DNA of 64,000 nucleotides from Phocoena phocoena. Lineage: Eukaryota > Chordata > Mammalia > Artiodactyla > Phocoenidae. Under the pieces are notes generated by a model. It saw only the letters and a list, made by a program, of their open reading frames with translations. It was not told where the DNA came from and did not search any database. Positions 1 to 14,219 of this stretch are shown here, in pieces. The translations under genes were made by a program, and so were the position numbers. The stretch is from assembly GCF_963924675.1 (NCBI RefSeq), contig NC_089220.1:85873168-85937167 (forward strand), written 5' to 3'. Position 1 is the first letter of the stretch. Every line of letters starts with the position of its first letter.

Positions 1-283
1 GAAAAATTACTGAAAGCAGCAAGGGAAAAATGACAAATAACATACAAGGGAACTCATAAGATTAAGAGCTGATATCTCAGCAGAAACTGTACAAGCCAGA
101 AGGGAGTGGCATGGTATACTTAAAGTGATGAAAGGGAAGAACCTACAACCAAGATTACTCTACCCAGCAAGGATCTCATTCAGATTCGATGGAGAAATCA
201 AAAGCTTTACAAACAAGCAAAAGCTAAGAGAATTTAGCACCACCAAACCAGCTCTACAACAAATGCTAAAGGAACTTCTCTAA
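1..283 (+). pseudogene. L1-A ORF1 3' part, RNA-binding protein remnant
   Basis: These bases encode the C-terminal end of L1 ORF1p, the trimeric RNA chaperone of the L1 ribonucleoprotein. The reading ends at a TGA at 31-33. The next sequence still encodes the usual ORF1 C-terminal domain (WHGILKVM, NLQPRLLYP, ISFRFDGEIKSF), but in a frame shifted by a small deletion in the GGAACTCATAAG stretch. The family's usual terminal stop is the TAA at 281-283. The same TGA is present in L1-C at 58214-58216. Confidence 0.85.
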
Positions 284-341
284 GTGGGAAACACAAGAGA
301 AAAAAACGAACTACAAAAACAAACCCAAAACAATTAAGAAA

Positions 342-3300
342 ATGGTCATAGGAACATACATACCGATAATTACCTTAAACGTGAATGGATTAAGTGCTCC
401 AACCAAAAGAGACAGGCTTGCTGAATGGATACAAAAACAAGACCCATAACTAAGCTGTCTACAAGAGACCCACTTCAGACATAGGGACACATACAGACTG
501 AAAGTGAGGGGATGGAAAAAGATATTCCATGCAAATGGAAATCAAAAGAAAGCTGGAGTAGCAAAACTTATATCAGATAAAATAGACTTCAAAGTAAAGA
601 ATGTTACAAGAGACAAGGAAGGACACTACATAAGGATCAAGGGATCAATCCAAGAAGAAGACATAACAATCATAAATATATATGCACCCAACATAGGAGC
701 ACCTCAATATATAAGGCAACTGCTAACAGCTCTAAAAGAGGAAATCGACAGAAACACAATAATAGTGGGGGACTTTAACACCTCACTTACACCAATGGAC
801 AGATCATCCAAAATGAAAATAAATAAGGAAACACAAGCTTTAAATGACAAAACAGACCAGATTTAATTGATAAATTAAATAGATTTAATTGATATTTATA
901 GGACATTCCATCCAAAAACAGCAGATTATACTTTCTTCTCAAGTGCACACGGAACATTCTCCAGGATAGATCATACCTTGTGTCACAAATCAAGCCTCAG
1001 TAAATGTAAGAAAACTGAAATCATATCAAGCATCTTTTCTGACCACAATGCTATGAGATTAGAAATCGATTACAGGGGAAAAAACATAAAAAACACAAAC
1101 ACATGGAGGCTAAACAATATGTTACTGAAGAACCAAGAGAGCACTGAAGAAATCAAAAAGGAAATAAAAAAATACCTAGAGACAAATGACAATGAAAACA
1201 TGAAGATCCAAAACCTATGGGATGCCCCAAAAGTAGTTCTAAGAGGGAAGTTTATACCTATACAAGCCTACCTCGAGAAACAAGAAACATCTCAAATAAA
1301 CAATCTAACGTTACAACTAAAGGAACTACAGAAAGAAGAACAAACAAAACCCAAAGTTAGCAGAAGGAAAGAAATCATAAAGATCAGAGCAGAAATAAAT
1401 GAAGTCGAAACAAAGAAAACAATAGCAAAGATCAATAAAACTAAAAGCTGGTTCTTTGAGAAGATAAGCAAAATTGATAAACCATTAGCCAGACTCATCA
1501 AGAAAAAGAGGGAGAGGACTCAAATCAATAAAATTAGAAATAAAAAAGGAGAAGGTGCAATAGACACCACAGAAATCCAAAGCATCCTAAGAGACTACTA
1601 CAAGCAACCCTATGCCAATAAAATGGAGAACCTAGAAGAAATGGACAAATTCTTAGAAAGGTATAACCTTCCAAGACTGAACCAGGAAGAAATAGAAAAT
1701 ATGAACAGACAAATGACAAGTTAGGAAATTGAAACTGACTAAAAATCTTCCAACAAACAAAAATCCAGGACCAGATGGCTTCACAGTGAATTCTATCAAA
1801 CATTTAGAGAAGAGCTAACACCCGTCCTTCTCAAACTCTTCCAAAAAATTGCAGAGGAAGGAACACTCCCAACCTCATTCTATGAGGCCACCATCACCCT
1901 GATACCAAAAGATAGCAGAAAAACATATTACAAAAAAAAAAAAAATTACAGACCAATATCACTGATGAATATAGATGCAAAAATCCTCAACAAAATACTA
2001 TCAAACAGAATCCAACAACACGTTAAAAGTATCATACACCATGATCAAGTGGGATTTATCCCAGGGATTCAGGATTCTTCAATATATGCAAATCAATCAA
2101 TGTGATATACCATATTAACAAACTGAAGAATAAAAACCATATGATCACCTCAATAGATGCAGAAAAAGCTTCTGACAAAATTCAACACCCATTTATGATA
2201 AAAACTCTCCAAAAGTGGGCATAGAGGGAAACTACCTCAACATAATAAAGGCCATATATGACAAACCCACAGCAAACATCATTCTCAATGGTGAAAAACT
2301 GAAAGCATTTCCTTTAAGATCAGGGAGAAGACAAGGATGTCCACTCTCACCACTATTATTTAACATAGTTTTGGAAGTCCTAGCCACAGCAATCAGAGAA
2401 GAAAAAGATATAAAAGGAATCCAAATTTGAAAAGAAGAAGTAAAACTGTCACTGTTTGCAGATGACATGATACTATACATAGAGAATCCTACAGATGCCA
2501 CCAGAAAACTACTAGAGCTAATCAATGAATTTGGTAAAGTTGCAGGATACAAAATTAATGCACAGAAATCTCTTGCATTCCTATACACTAATGATGAAAA
2601 GTCTGAAAGGGAAATTAAAGAAACACTCCCATTTATCACTGCAACAAAAAGAATAAAATACCTAGGAATAAACCTACCTAGGGAGACAAAAGACCTGTAT
2701 GCAGAAAACTATAAGACACTGATGAAAGAAATTAAAGATGATACCAACAGATGGAGAGATATACCATGTTCTTCGACTGGAAGAATCAATATTGTGAAAA
2801 TGACTATACTACCCAAAGCAATCTACAGATTCAACGCAATCCCGATCAAATTACCAATGGCATTTTTTACAGAACTAGAACAAAAAATCTTAAAATTTGT
2901 ATGGAGACACAAAAGACCCCGAAGAGCCAAAGCATTCTTGAGGGAAAAAAACAGAGCTGGAGGAATCAGACTCTGACTTCAGACTAGACTACAAAGCTAC
3001 AGTGATCAAGACAATATGGTACTGGCACAAAAACAGAAATATTGATCAATGGAACAGGATAGAAAGCCCGGAGATAAACCCACGCACCTATGGTCAACTA
3101 ACCTATGACAAAGGAGGCAAGGATATACAATGGAGAAAAGACAGTCTCTTCAATAAGTGGTGCTGGGAAAACTGGACAGCTACATGTAAAAGAATGAAAT
3201 TAGAACACTCCCTAACACCATATACAAAAATAAACTCAAAATGGATTTGAGACCTAAATGTAACACCAGGCACTATAAAATTCTTAGAGGAAAACATAGG

Positions 3301-4526
3301 AAGAACACTCTTTGACATAAGCCACAGCAAGATATTTTTTGATCCACCTCCTAGAGTAATGGAAATAAAACCAAAAATAAACAAATGGGACCTAATGAAA
3401 CTTCAAAGCTTTTGCACAGCAAAGGAAATCATAAACAAGACAAAAAGACAACCCTCAGAATGAGAGAAAATATTTGCAAACGAGTCAACAGACAAAGAAT
3501 TAATCTCCAAAATATATAAACAGCTCATGCAGCCCCATATTAAAAAAACAAACAACCCAATCCAAAATGGGCAGAACAGCTAAATAAACATTTCTCCAAA
3601 GAACACGTACAGATGGCCAAGAAGCACATGAAAAGCTGCTCAACATCACTAATTGTTAGAGAAATGCAAATCAAAACTACAATGAGGTATCACCTCACAC
3701 CAGTTAGAATGGGCATCATCAGAACATCTACAAACAACAAATGCTGGAGAGGGTGTGGAGAAAAGGGAGCCCTCTTGTACTGTTGGTGGGAATGTAAATT
3801 GATACAGCCACTATGGAGAAAAGTATGGAGGTTCCTTAAAAACCTAAAAATAGAATTACCATATGACCCAGTAATCCCACTACTGGGCATACCCCAGAGA
3901 AAACCATAATTCAAAAAGACACATGCAGGGACTTCCCTGGTGGTGCACTGCTTAAGAATCCGCCTGCCAATGCAGGGGACATGGGTTCGTGCCCTGGTCT
4001 GGGAAGATCCCACATGCCGTGGAGCAACTAAGCCCGTGCGCCACAACTACGGAGCCTGCGCTCTAGAGCCCGTGAGTCACAACTACTCAGCTCATGTGCC
4101 ACAACTATTGAAGCCCACCCACGTATAGCCCAGGCTCTGCAACAAGAGAAGCCACCTCAGTGAGAAGCTCGCGCACCACATCGAAGAGTAGCCCCCACTT
4201 GCGGCAACTAGCGAAAGCCTGTGCACAGCAATGAAGCCCAATGCAGCCAAAAATAAAGGAAAAAAAAAAAAGACACATGCACCCCAATGTTCATTGCAGC
4301 ACTATTTACAACAGCCAGGTCATGGAAGCTACCTAAATGCCCATCTACAGATGAATAGATAAAGATGTGGTACATGTATACAATGGAATATTACTCACCC
4401 ATAAAAAGGAACGAAATTGGGTCATTTGTAGAGACATGGATGCATCTAAAGACTGTCATACAGAGTGAAGTAAGTCAGAAAGAGAAAGACAAATATCGTA
4501 TATTAACACATATATGTGGAACCTAG
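342..4526 (+). pseudogene. L1-A ORF2 remnant: endonuclease-reverse transcriptase, inactivated
   Basis: L1 ORF2p nicks DNA and reverse-transcribes L1 RNA at the nick. The ATG at 342 opens the apurinic-type endonuclease domain (ITLNVNGL, LQETHF, GDFNTS). An in-frame TAA soon follows after QKQDP, and the endonuclease reads again at 504-866. Open pieces at 978-1724, 2215-2430 and 2467-2976 cover the linker and the RT domain. The catalytic FADD box is intact at 2454-2465. The C-terminal part is at 3613-3909 and is cut by a SINE at 3928-4268. Several frameshifts and an A-run at 1928-1941 break it. The family stop is TAG 4524-4526. Confidence 0.9.
3928..4268 (+). mobile_element. Long CHR-type SINE inside L1-A ORF2
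   Basis: The head (GGGACTTCCCTGGTGG), pol III-like boxes and A-rich tail are all present. It is flanked by the direct repeat AAAAAGACACATGCA (ends at 3927, repeats at about 4268-4282), a clear target-site duplication that proves insertion after L1-A. Confidence 0.95.
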
Positions 4527-4740
4527 AAAATGGTACAAATGAACTGGTTTGCAGAGCAGAAACTGAGACACAGAAGTAGAGAAAAAACGTATGGACACCA
4601 AGGGGGGAAAGCGGCAGGGGGTGGGGGTGTGATGAATTGGGAGTTTGGAATTGACATGTATACACTGATGTGTATAAAATGGATGACTAATAAGAACCTG
4701 CTGTATAAAAAAATAAATAAAATAAAATTTTAAAACAAAC

Positions 4741-5720
4741 GAAAAACACTTCACTATTCACAAAAGGGCACAACTTGGTATTCTAAAAATTGGTAAATAA
4801 AAAGGAAAAAATTCAAGCCTTTATCCTACCCTTCTTGTAGTAACTATTATTTCAGGGGAAACAAACAGCTAATGAAATAAAGTTCTACTCTGTAGAATAA
4901 TTCCAATTCAGAAATTTGGAAGGAATAAGAGAATTAGAAAAATCACCATTTTGCAACCTCTGTAGAAACAATGGATCAAGACAATGTACTCAGGACTTTC
5001 CTGGTGGCACAGTGATTAAGAATCCACCTGCCAAAGCAGGGGACACAGGTTCGATCCCTGGTCTGGGAAGATCCTACATGCCGCGGAGCAACTAAGCCCA
5101 TGTGCCACAACTACTGAGCCTGAGCTCTAAAGCCTGCGAGCCGCAACCACTGAAGCCCGTGCACCTAGAGCCCGTGCTCCACAACGAGAGAAGCCGCCGT
5201 AATGAGAAGCCCGCACACCGCAACAAAGAGTAGCCCAGTCTCCACAACTAGAGAAAGCCCGCACGCAGCAATGAAGACCCAACGCAGTTTATTTAAAAAT
5301 AAATAAATTTATTTTTTAAAAAAGCCTCTGGGTCTAACTACAAATTCACAGGAAATGTGGAGGATAGAGGAACAACACTGCAAGGATGTGATCAATGAAA
5401 TCCAGAATGTGGACTATTCTATCAAACTAAGAACTTCATTTCTCAACAAATAAATGGCAAGGCCAAAATTTAAAAGAAAAAAAAAGTAGGGGAGGGGGAA
5501 CTCTTACATATTAAGAGAGACTTAAGAGAGATGTCAACCAAATGCAATGTCCCTACCATGTGACGTGAAACTTGATTTGAACAATTCAATGGTAAAAGGA
5601 TATTTTTGAGATAGTGGGAGAAATTAAATACTGGCTGCTAGATTTTATATGGTACTGAGAAATAACTTAATTTCCTTAGGTGTTTTAGACTATAGTGTTT
5701 ATGTTATTAATAAAGGAGTC
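4741..5720 (+). repeat. Ancient HAL1/L1M-like 3' region, copy 1
   Basis: This shares blocks with 14220-15160, 18310-19335 and 23040-23280, for example a variant of ATCAAGCATTTATCCTGCC and TTTCAGGGAAACCAAA. Farther right it carries the block around ACTTAAGAGAGATGTCAACC. The 3' end of the same element seems to resume at 6290-6545 after a younger L1 3' end. Family name is from memory of mammalian repeats and is uncertain. Confidence 0.5.
4992..5320 (+). mobile_element. Long CHR-type SINE
   Basis: Full-length copy with a tRNA-like head (CTTTCCTGGTGGCACAG), box-B-like GGTTCGATCCC, repeated CTACTGAGCC units and an AAATAAATAAAT tail. It interrupts the HAL1-like copy. Confidence 0.93.
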
Positions 5721-5930
5721 CCCTAATGTAAATTATGGACTTTAGTTAATAATAATGTATCAATACTGGTTCACCAATTGTAACAAATGTACTATACTAA
5801 TGCAAGATGTTATTAATAGAGAAAACTGTAGATGGGGTTTATTAATAGAGGAAACTGTAGAAACTGCTCATTTTTTCTGTAAACCTAAACCAGTTCCAAA
5901 AAGTAAAGTCTATTAATTAAAAAAAAGAAA
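5715..5930 (+). mobile_element. Old L1 3' UTR fragment inserted in HAL1-like repeat
   Basis: It contains the typical old L1 3'-end string ATCAATACTGGTTCACCAATTG and ends in AAAGTCTATTAATTAAAAAAAA, an L1-style A-rich tail. It splits the flanking ancient element. Confidence 0.6.
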
Positions 5931-6289
5931 CACTGGAACATGGGCTTCCTCTCCAATGAGATTCTCCAATCCATTCTTAAAACTGGTCACCTGAAGAGTT
6001 TCCATAGTAATTTCACTTTCTCAATAATGCAGATTTCCCCAAATTTTCTTAATGTTTAACATAAGCTACTTCTCATATCATTTTTTTTCTTGGTAGGGAA
6101 TAAGTGACTAAGACTTTCTATATTCCAATAGATATAATTTAATGGATTCACAAAATCATCAACCATCAACAGAGCTCTTACAGGCGAAGTAATGTCTGTC
6201 AATTTTTGATATGTTTCCAAACACCCCTTCCCCAACCTCAACCCAACAGATTTCCTACTGGCCTGTAATTCATAACTCTGAAATAAAGA

Positions 6290-6545
6290 CTATTTTCATT
6301 AAAAAATAAAAATGGAGACCTTATCTATTAGATAAAGACCCATACTGAAGTATTTACAGATGATATGATGCCTAGGATTTCTTTTGAAATACTTCAGCAA
6401 GCTGGGAAAAAATGTAGGATATAGATGCAACAAGCCTGGCCAAACACTGATACTTACCGAAGCTGAGTAACGGGTACATGAATGCTCATTATACAATTAT
6501 ATTTTTATGTATATTTAAGATTTTTCATAATAAAAATTTAGGGGA
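6290..6545 (+). repeat. Ancient HAL1/L1M-like 3' end, continuation of copy 1
   Basis: The stretch from ACCTTATCTATTAGATAAAG to TTTTTCATAATAAAAATTTA matches, in order, the 3' end of the copy at 14780-15150 (TATCTTTTAGAGATATATAC ... TTTTCCTTAATAAAATG). It probably belongs to the same insertion as 4741-5720. Confidence 0.45.
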
Positions 6546-6648
6546 AAAAAACAAATTTAAGATTTGCCTGTCTCACTGCAGGATTCTAGACATGTATAAA
6601 ATTTTGTTAAGATTGGAAAGGAAATCTATCTTTTTAAAAAGTATTGAT

Positions 6649-6855
6649 GGGGCTTCCCTGGTGGCGCAGTGGTTGAAAGTCCACCTGCCGATGCAGGGGA
6701 CATGGGTTCATGCCCCAGTTCAGGAAGACCCCACATGCCGCAGGGCGGCTGGGCCCGTGAGCCATGACCACTGAGCCTGCGCGTCCGGAGCCTGTGCTCC
6801 ACAATGGGAGAGGCCACAACAGTGAGAGGCCTGTGTACCGCAAAAAAAAAAAAAA
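6649..6855 (+). mobile_element. Short CHR-type SINE with TSD
   Basis: Complete short form ending GTACCGC plus poly(A). The flanking direct repeat AAAAGTATTGATGG is on both sides. Confidence 0.95.
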
Positions 6856-7826
6856 GTATTGATGGTAGGTACTGCAGAATTACTAGCGATCAGATTTGGA
6901 ATCACAGGACAAAAGGGTTTTGTTCCCCTCTTGTACCAGCACTGCAAATAAAACTTATTTATTAAAATGAAAAAAACAATGAGTGGTGCGGTGAGATAAG
7001 AGTTCAAGAGACCATAAAGAGTGGTGCGGTGAGATAGAGTTCAAGAGACCATAAAAATGGAGAAGTACAGATCGGTAGAATGTCCCTATAAAATATTTAT
7101 TAAGATGGGAGAGAAGAGAGAAAAAAGAATCTAACAGAGTAGGGAGGCAATAACGCTTTGCACAGTGTCAAAGCAAATAAATTGAAAACAAAGATTTGAA
7201 GATAGTATAGTCATAAACTGACCGAAGAAACACAAATAAATGGTTATATAGAGATGTAGCTCTGAACAATGATATTAATAAAAGGAAAAGCTTAATAAGT
7301 TTTACAGTTCTATTTAATAAGGAAACTTCAGAGAATAACTGAGTATAGAAGTACTACCTAAGAGGCCTGTAGACAAGTGGTCTAGTTGAGCAGTGACTAA
7401 AACATTCAGACTCATTTGTAAAACCCAAGTATAATTCAGGAGTTTAGCTTGATTCAATAGAGAATTGTAGGATATACATCCAGAATATTTCAGAGAGCTT
7501 TGAAAAGAGAGTTATCTCCTATAGTAGCGTGGGGAAGGTCATTCAGAAGGAAAGATGAAAAAAAAAAAAAGAAGGAAAGATGAGGTAAAATCTTAAGGCC
7601 TTCACACTTCAGGGCCAATAAGAAAGGAACATACTACTATGAGAGTTATGCACGAGCCGAGGGAATCTAGGATTGTTAAGTACCGGAAAGACTGGGAGAA
7701 AACTCAGAACTGAAGGAATCCAGGAAAAGACCTTATGAGAATTTTAAATAGGGGGATTGATTTTTAAAAGAAACAAAACTTAGGGTTCAGGCTAAATTCA
7801 TCATAAAAAAACATAAAAAAAGAAAC
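6856..7826. other. TTBK2 intron sequence, no gene seen
   Basis: AT-rich single-copy-looking DNA. The only structure I see is a tandem duplication at 6981-7055 and an AAGGAAAGATGA repeat separated by an A-run around 7549-7582. Confidence 0.6.
6981..7055. repeat. Two-copy tandem duplication, 38 + 37 bp
   Basis: Unit one (6981-7018) and unit two (7019-7055) start GAGTGGTGCGGTGAGATA and end AGAGACCATAAA. They differ by a single-base A indel. There is no open frame. Confidence 0.95.
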
Positions 7827-8045
7827 AGGGCTTCCCTGGTGGCGCAGTGGTTGAGAGTCCGCCTGCCGATGCAGGGGACACGGGTTCGTGTCCCAGTCTG
7901 GGAAGATCCCACATGCCGCGGAGCAGCTGGGCCCGTGAGCCATGGCCGCTGAGCCTGTGCGTCCAGAGCCTGTGCTCCGCAACGGAAGAGGCCACAACAG
8001 TGAGAGGCCCACGTACCGCAAAAAAAAAAAAAAAAAAAAAAAAAA
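7827..8045 (+). mobile_element. Short CHR-type SINE
   Basis: Intact short form with a ~27-nt poly(A). The flanks AAAGAAACA repeat on both sides, consistent with a target duplication. Confidence 0.94.
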
Positions 8046-10381
<2,336 letters not shown>

Positions 10382-10528
10382 CTAATTAGAAACTAATTCA
10401 TCTCTTATATTTAGAAAATAATATATAATTTGCCTATCCCTATTTTATGATAAAAGATCTCAACATTGTTAACTAGGCATATGCCAAGAACAAATACCTA
10501 GAAATAACATCAAAATCTTTTCTCACAG

Positions 10529-10746
10529 TTTTTTGTTTGTTTGTTTGTTTGTTTTGTGGTACACGGGCCTCTCACTGTTGTGGCCTCTCCCGTTGCGGAG
10601 CATAGGCTCCGGACGCGCAGGCTCAGCTGCCATGGCTCACGGGCCCAGCCGCTCCATGGCATGTGGGATCTTCCTGGACCGGGACATGAATCCATGTCCC
10701 CTGCATTGGCAGGCGGACTCTCAACCACTGCGCCACCAGGGAAGCC
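10529..10746 (-). mobile_element. Short CHR-type SINE, minus strand
   Basis: Reverse orientation: the tail on the plus strand is a TTTG-repeat run, and the head ends CCAGGGAAGCCC at 10746. The direct repeat TTCTCACAG flanks it. Confidence 0.95.
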
Positions 10747-11177
10747 CTTCTCACAGTTTTGTCCACAAAAAGTACTCAATTTATTTCAGCCACAAACAAT
10801 TTTAAAATCTGGCCTACAGCCAGCATCAGAAGTATCATAAAAGACACAATATCTGAAAGTTTCACTTCCCACAAATACCCCTCAACAACCCTATTTATTC
10901 TAATTCTAAGGCAATCATTTGAAGACTTTTTAAATCCATACAATCTTTCTGCCAACTGAAATCTTATCTGGAACCTGATTGAGATATGTATGTGGGGAGG
11001 TTGGAGAAGGGACAGGGGCAGCCAGAGCCCAGCCCTCTCAGCCCCATTTACCCTCCTTTCTGAGGCACTGAACAGGCTCCACAGAACAGCTCCTGTTCTA
11101 AACTATTCCAGTGTTCACTATATATCCATACGCTCAAATAATAGTAAACTCTAATCAAATTAAATATTCTCATCAGG
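10747..11177. other. TTBK2 intron 2, nothing recognised
   Basis: No gene or clear repeat. A GC-richer stretch around 10990-11070 has no splice-flanked open frame. Confidence 0.5.
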
Positions 11178-11310
11178 GAATTCCCTGGCAGTCCAGTGGT
11201 TGGGGGCTGGTGCTTTCATTGCCGTGCCTGGGGTTCAATCCCTGGTTGGGGAACTAAGACCCTGCAAGCCACGTGGGACAGATAGATAGATAGATAAATA
11301 AATACTTTCA
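11178..11310 (+). mobile_element. Bov-tA-like short SINE
   Basis: AGGGAATTCCCTGGCAGTCC head, GGTTCAATCCCTGGTT box-B-like motif, and a GATA/AATA tail at about 11280-11310. Confidence 0.9.
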
Positions 11311-11449
11311 TCAAACACTTAATATTCTCCCTAATAAAATGTGTTAGCTTAACTGGGGAATATCGGGATCTTTGAGTATTAAAAGCAAGTTCTATGTTAA
11401 TTAACTACACTCCAATATAAAATAAAAAGTTTTAAAAAATAATAAAATA

Positions 11450-11690
11450 GGGCTTCCCTGGTGGCGTAGTGGTTGAGAGTCCGCCTGCCGATGCAGGGGA
11501 CACGGATTCGTGCCCCAGTCCAGGAGGATCCCACATGCCACGGAGAGGCTGGGCCCGTGAGCCATGGCCGCTGAGCCTGCACGTCCGGAGCCTGTGCTCC
11601 GCAGCGGGAGAGGCCACAACAGTGAGAGGCCCGCGTACCGCAAAAGAAAAATACTACTACTAATAATAAAATAAAATAAAAGCAAGTTCT
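11450..11690 (+). mobile_element. Short CHR-type SINE
   Basis: Intact short form with a mixed tail (AAAAGAAAAATACTACTACT and AATAAAATAAAATAAAA). It follows a short AT-rich run. Confidence 0.92.
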
Positions 11691-12744
11691 GAAGAGCTAG
11701 TGACACTGGAACTGTAGAGCTGTGAGAAACTGGGGTGGGAGGGGGGAGGTGATATACTTCAACCTAGATACAGCATGACATTAGCCTTCTTCCATTTCCT
11801 GAAACTCAGTCTTCTCCTTAGCACGTTATCAAGCAGCCAGGATGTGATATAATGTAGGAAGTCATCACTGGAGGCACAGGGTCCTAAATCTTAACCACCC
11901 CAGAGGCCTCACCTCAAGTCCTACTTCTTTCCCCACACGGTCTGTACTGATTTCTGCATCTAGGTTGATTCCTTTTTCTCTTCTAAATTTCTATAGGAAT
12001 TATGTGCTTAATCATTTAATTAATCATTTTACTATAAATACCTCAGGTATGACCTGTAGTAATACACTATACAGTGTTTCAACTCATACTGTTTAACTGT
12101 CCATTGTCAATGCCCTATCCCCCTACAATGAAACTAATCTTCAAACAGAGGGCCACTCCTTCTATTTTTTACTTCCCCCATAGCATTTGGCAAAGTGGTA
12201 AGTATATAATTATTGCTAAATAACTATTTACTGCTTTGTATACATGAGCCATAATCCTTCCTTATTCTGGTTTGGTGATGGGAAGAGATACCACGAGAAA
12301 CTCTGATATGAGTTTGGGACTAAAAAAAGTTCCAGAACTTAATTTCAGTTAAATAAATTCTCTTTTTTGGCCCCTGACTGGGGCCCAATCATAATAATCT
12401 TATGATTATTTATATTTTGTCCATTAAACAAAGACTGTATAACTCTAAAAAGTCATAAACAGTACCAAAGAGACATCTTTCTAATTATGGACTCTGATGC
12501 GAGTTGGCTTCATGTTTTTACCTCACAAAGAACCTTACCAAACAACAGAACAAAAATTCTAACCTGAAATAAATGATTTTGCTCCTTGGTCTATTCATAT
12601 AAAATCATTTGAACAATAATAGAGCATGAATTTTTTTTTTTATTGAGCTTAACAAAACCCTAAGACATCACCAATGTTTATACGGCAAAGAGAGGTAATT
12701 TAGTACAATGGTGATATGCAGACTAGGGAAAGAATAGAGGTAAG
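11691..12744. other. TTBK2 intron 2, nothing recognised
   Basis: Single-copy-looking AT-rich sequence. No exon with a credible splice pair was seen. Confidence 0.5.
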
Positions 12745-13206
12745 ACTGTGGCAGACTATATTTCCTAAAGATGGCCACAAAATAGTGCCCATCCTTTTTG
12801 CTCTTCTGTGACCCCGCCACTCCCCCATCAAGAGGCACAGTCCATTTCCCCACCCTCTTAAACCTGGGTGGATCTTGTGACTACTTTAACCAACCGAACA
12901 CTCTCAAGAGCCAGCCACCATGTAAAAAGTGTGTCCATCCTGAGAAGCCATAGCCCGGTAGAGAGGTCCTAGAAAATGGGCCACCAGTTTGGGGGTAAGG
13001 GAACTAAGGACCCCAGGCACCAAAGAAGCCATCTGGAAGTGGACCTTCCAATCCCCAAACCTGCTAGTGCCACATGGCTATGAGACAAACCACCCAGGCA
13101 AATTCTTCTTAAATTCCTAATCCACAAGACTGTGAGCAAAATAAATGACTGTTTTAAGCCTCTAAGTTTTGATGCAGTTGTTATATAACAGTAGATAACC
13201 AAAACA
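12745..13206 (+). repeat. LTR-like ancient repeat (MaLR/MLT-type), copy 1 of 4
   Basis: It starts near AAAGATGGCCACAAAATAGT and ends in the family's AAATGACTGTTTTAAGCCTC and ATAACAGTAGATAACC block. The same start and end blocks occur at 34547, 39440 and 53337. MLT-type assignment is from memory. Confidence 0.6.
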
Positions 13207-13739
13207 CCATCCTTAACAATGAGCCTGTGATTTTTTTACTAAAAATACCACTATGACTCTCAAATTTGGGGGACATGCTCCATACATTTATTAGCTCTCA
13301 TTACCAGGACAAAGCAACTATGCCAGACGTAGCTTCATTTGTCACCTTTTGATATGTCTACTGAAGAAAGCCAACCTTTACCACAGCACTTAACACAAAG
13401 CTCCCACCAAAGAAACACTCATGCCTGACTTACATTAAAGATTACCAATTGCTGGAATCTCCCTGCACCAGTCCATGATGATGAAAAGGTTCTTTTCTTA
13501 TATTTACTCAAGTAAAATTTCAAAGCCTACTGATTTGCCTAATCAGTAAAACACTGTACCATAGACACAAAATTTTTATTTCTAAAGGAAGAATCTTCTT
13601 TTTCCAATCTGTTGATAGACTAAGGAAACTATTAAATAGCTTTGCTAAACCTGCTAATGGAACAAAACTTTGGTTACCAAAGACTGGATAGCCATAAAAT
13701 ATATTTAAATATATCCAAAACAAAAATAGCTTCTTTCAT

Positions 13740-13989
13740 AGGAGGAAAGATGGCAGATTCCAAGTCTAGGGCAAGGAAGCCATCAAAAGACTATTAGGAT
13801 CATGTTAAAAGCACTCAGGAGACAACCTGAAGAATATCCCCTCAGTCAAATGAGACAATTTGCGCATCAATAAGAATGATAACTAGAATCAATAAGAATG
13901 ATAACTAATGTGGACTGAAACACATTAAATATGCTTAGATCCATGAATTCTTAATTATATTTTTAAAAATTTCATTGGTCACTTTTATT
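13740..13989. repeat. HAL1-like upstream remnant with 21-bp tandem repeat
   Basis: AATCAATAAGAATGATAACTA occurs twice in tandem around 13866-13906. The stretch probably belongs with the HAL1-like sequence at 14220-15160. Confidence 0.4.
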
Positions 13990-14212
13990 TATTTATTTAT
14001 TATTTATTTTTTATTTTTTTGCCGTACGTGGGCCTCTCAATGTTGTGGCTTCTCCCGTTGCGGAGCACAGACTCTGGATGCGCCGGCTCAGCGGCCATGA
14101 CTCACGGGCCCAGCCACTCCGCGGCATGTGGGATCTTCCCAGACCGGGGCACGAACCCATGTCCCCTGCATCGGCAGGTGGACTCTCAACCACTGCACCA
14201 CCAGGGAAGCCC
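13990..14212 (-). mobile_element. Short CHR-type SINE, minus strand
   Basis: Reverse short form with a T-rich (ATTT)n tail at left. The direct repeat TCATTGGTCACTTTTA occurs just left of it (about 13973) and at 14213. Confidence 0.95.
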
Positions 14213-14219
14213 TCATTGG

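Larger units (their letters stand above)
1..4737 (+). mobile_element. L1-A: young cetartiodactyl L1 retrotransposon, 5' end outside window
   Basis: This is a LINE-1 copy running off the left edge. In order it shows the C-terminal part of ORF1, a ~58-bp inter-ORF spacer, ORF2 (endonuclease, reverse transcriptase, C-terminal segment), a short 3' UTR and an A-rich tail at about 4708-4737. A long CHR SINE sits inside ORF2 at 3928-4268. Stops and frameshifts in both ORFs make it dead. It lies in a TTBK2 intron, antisense to that gene. L1-C at 57481-62735 is the closest relative in the window. Confidence 0.95.

Noticed and set aside
3940..4010. tRNA-like A and B boxes in SINE heads
   Set aside because: They are the pol III promoters of tRNA-derived SINEs. 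No cloverleaf or CCA-end tRNA gene is present.
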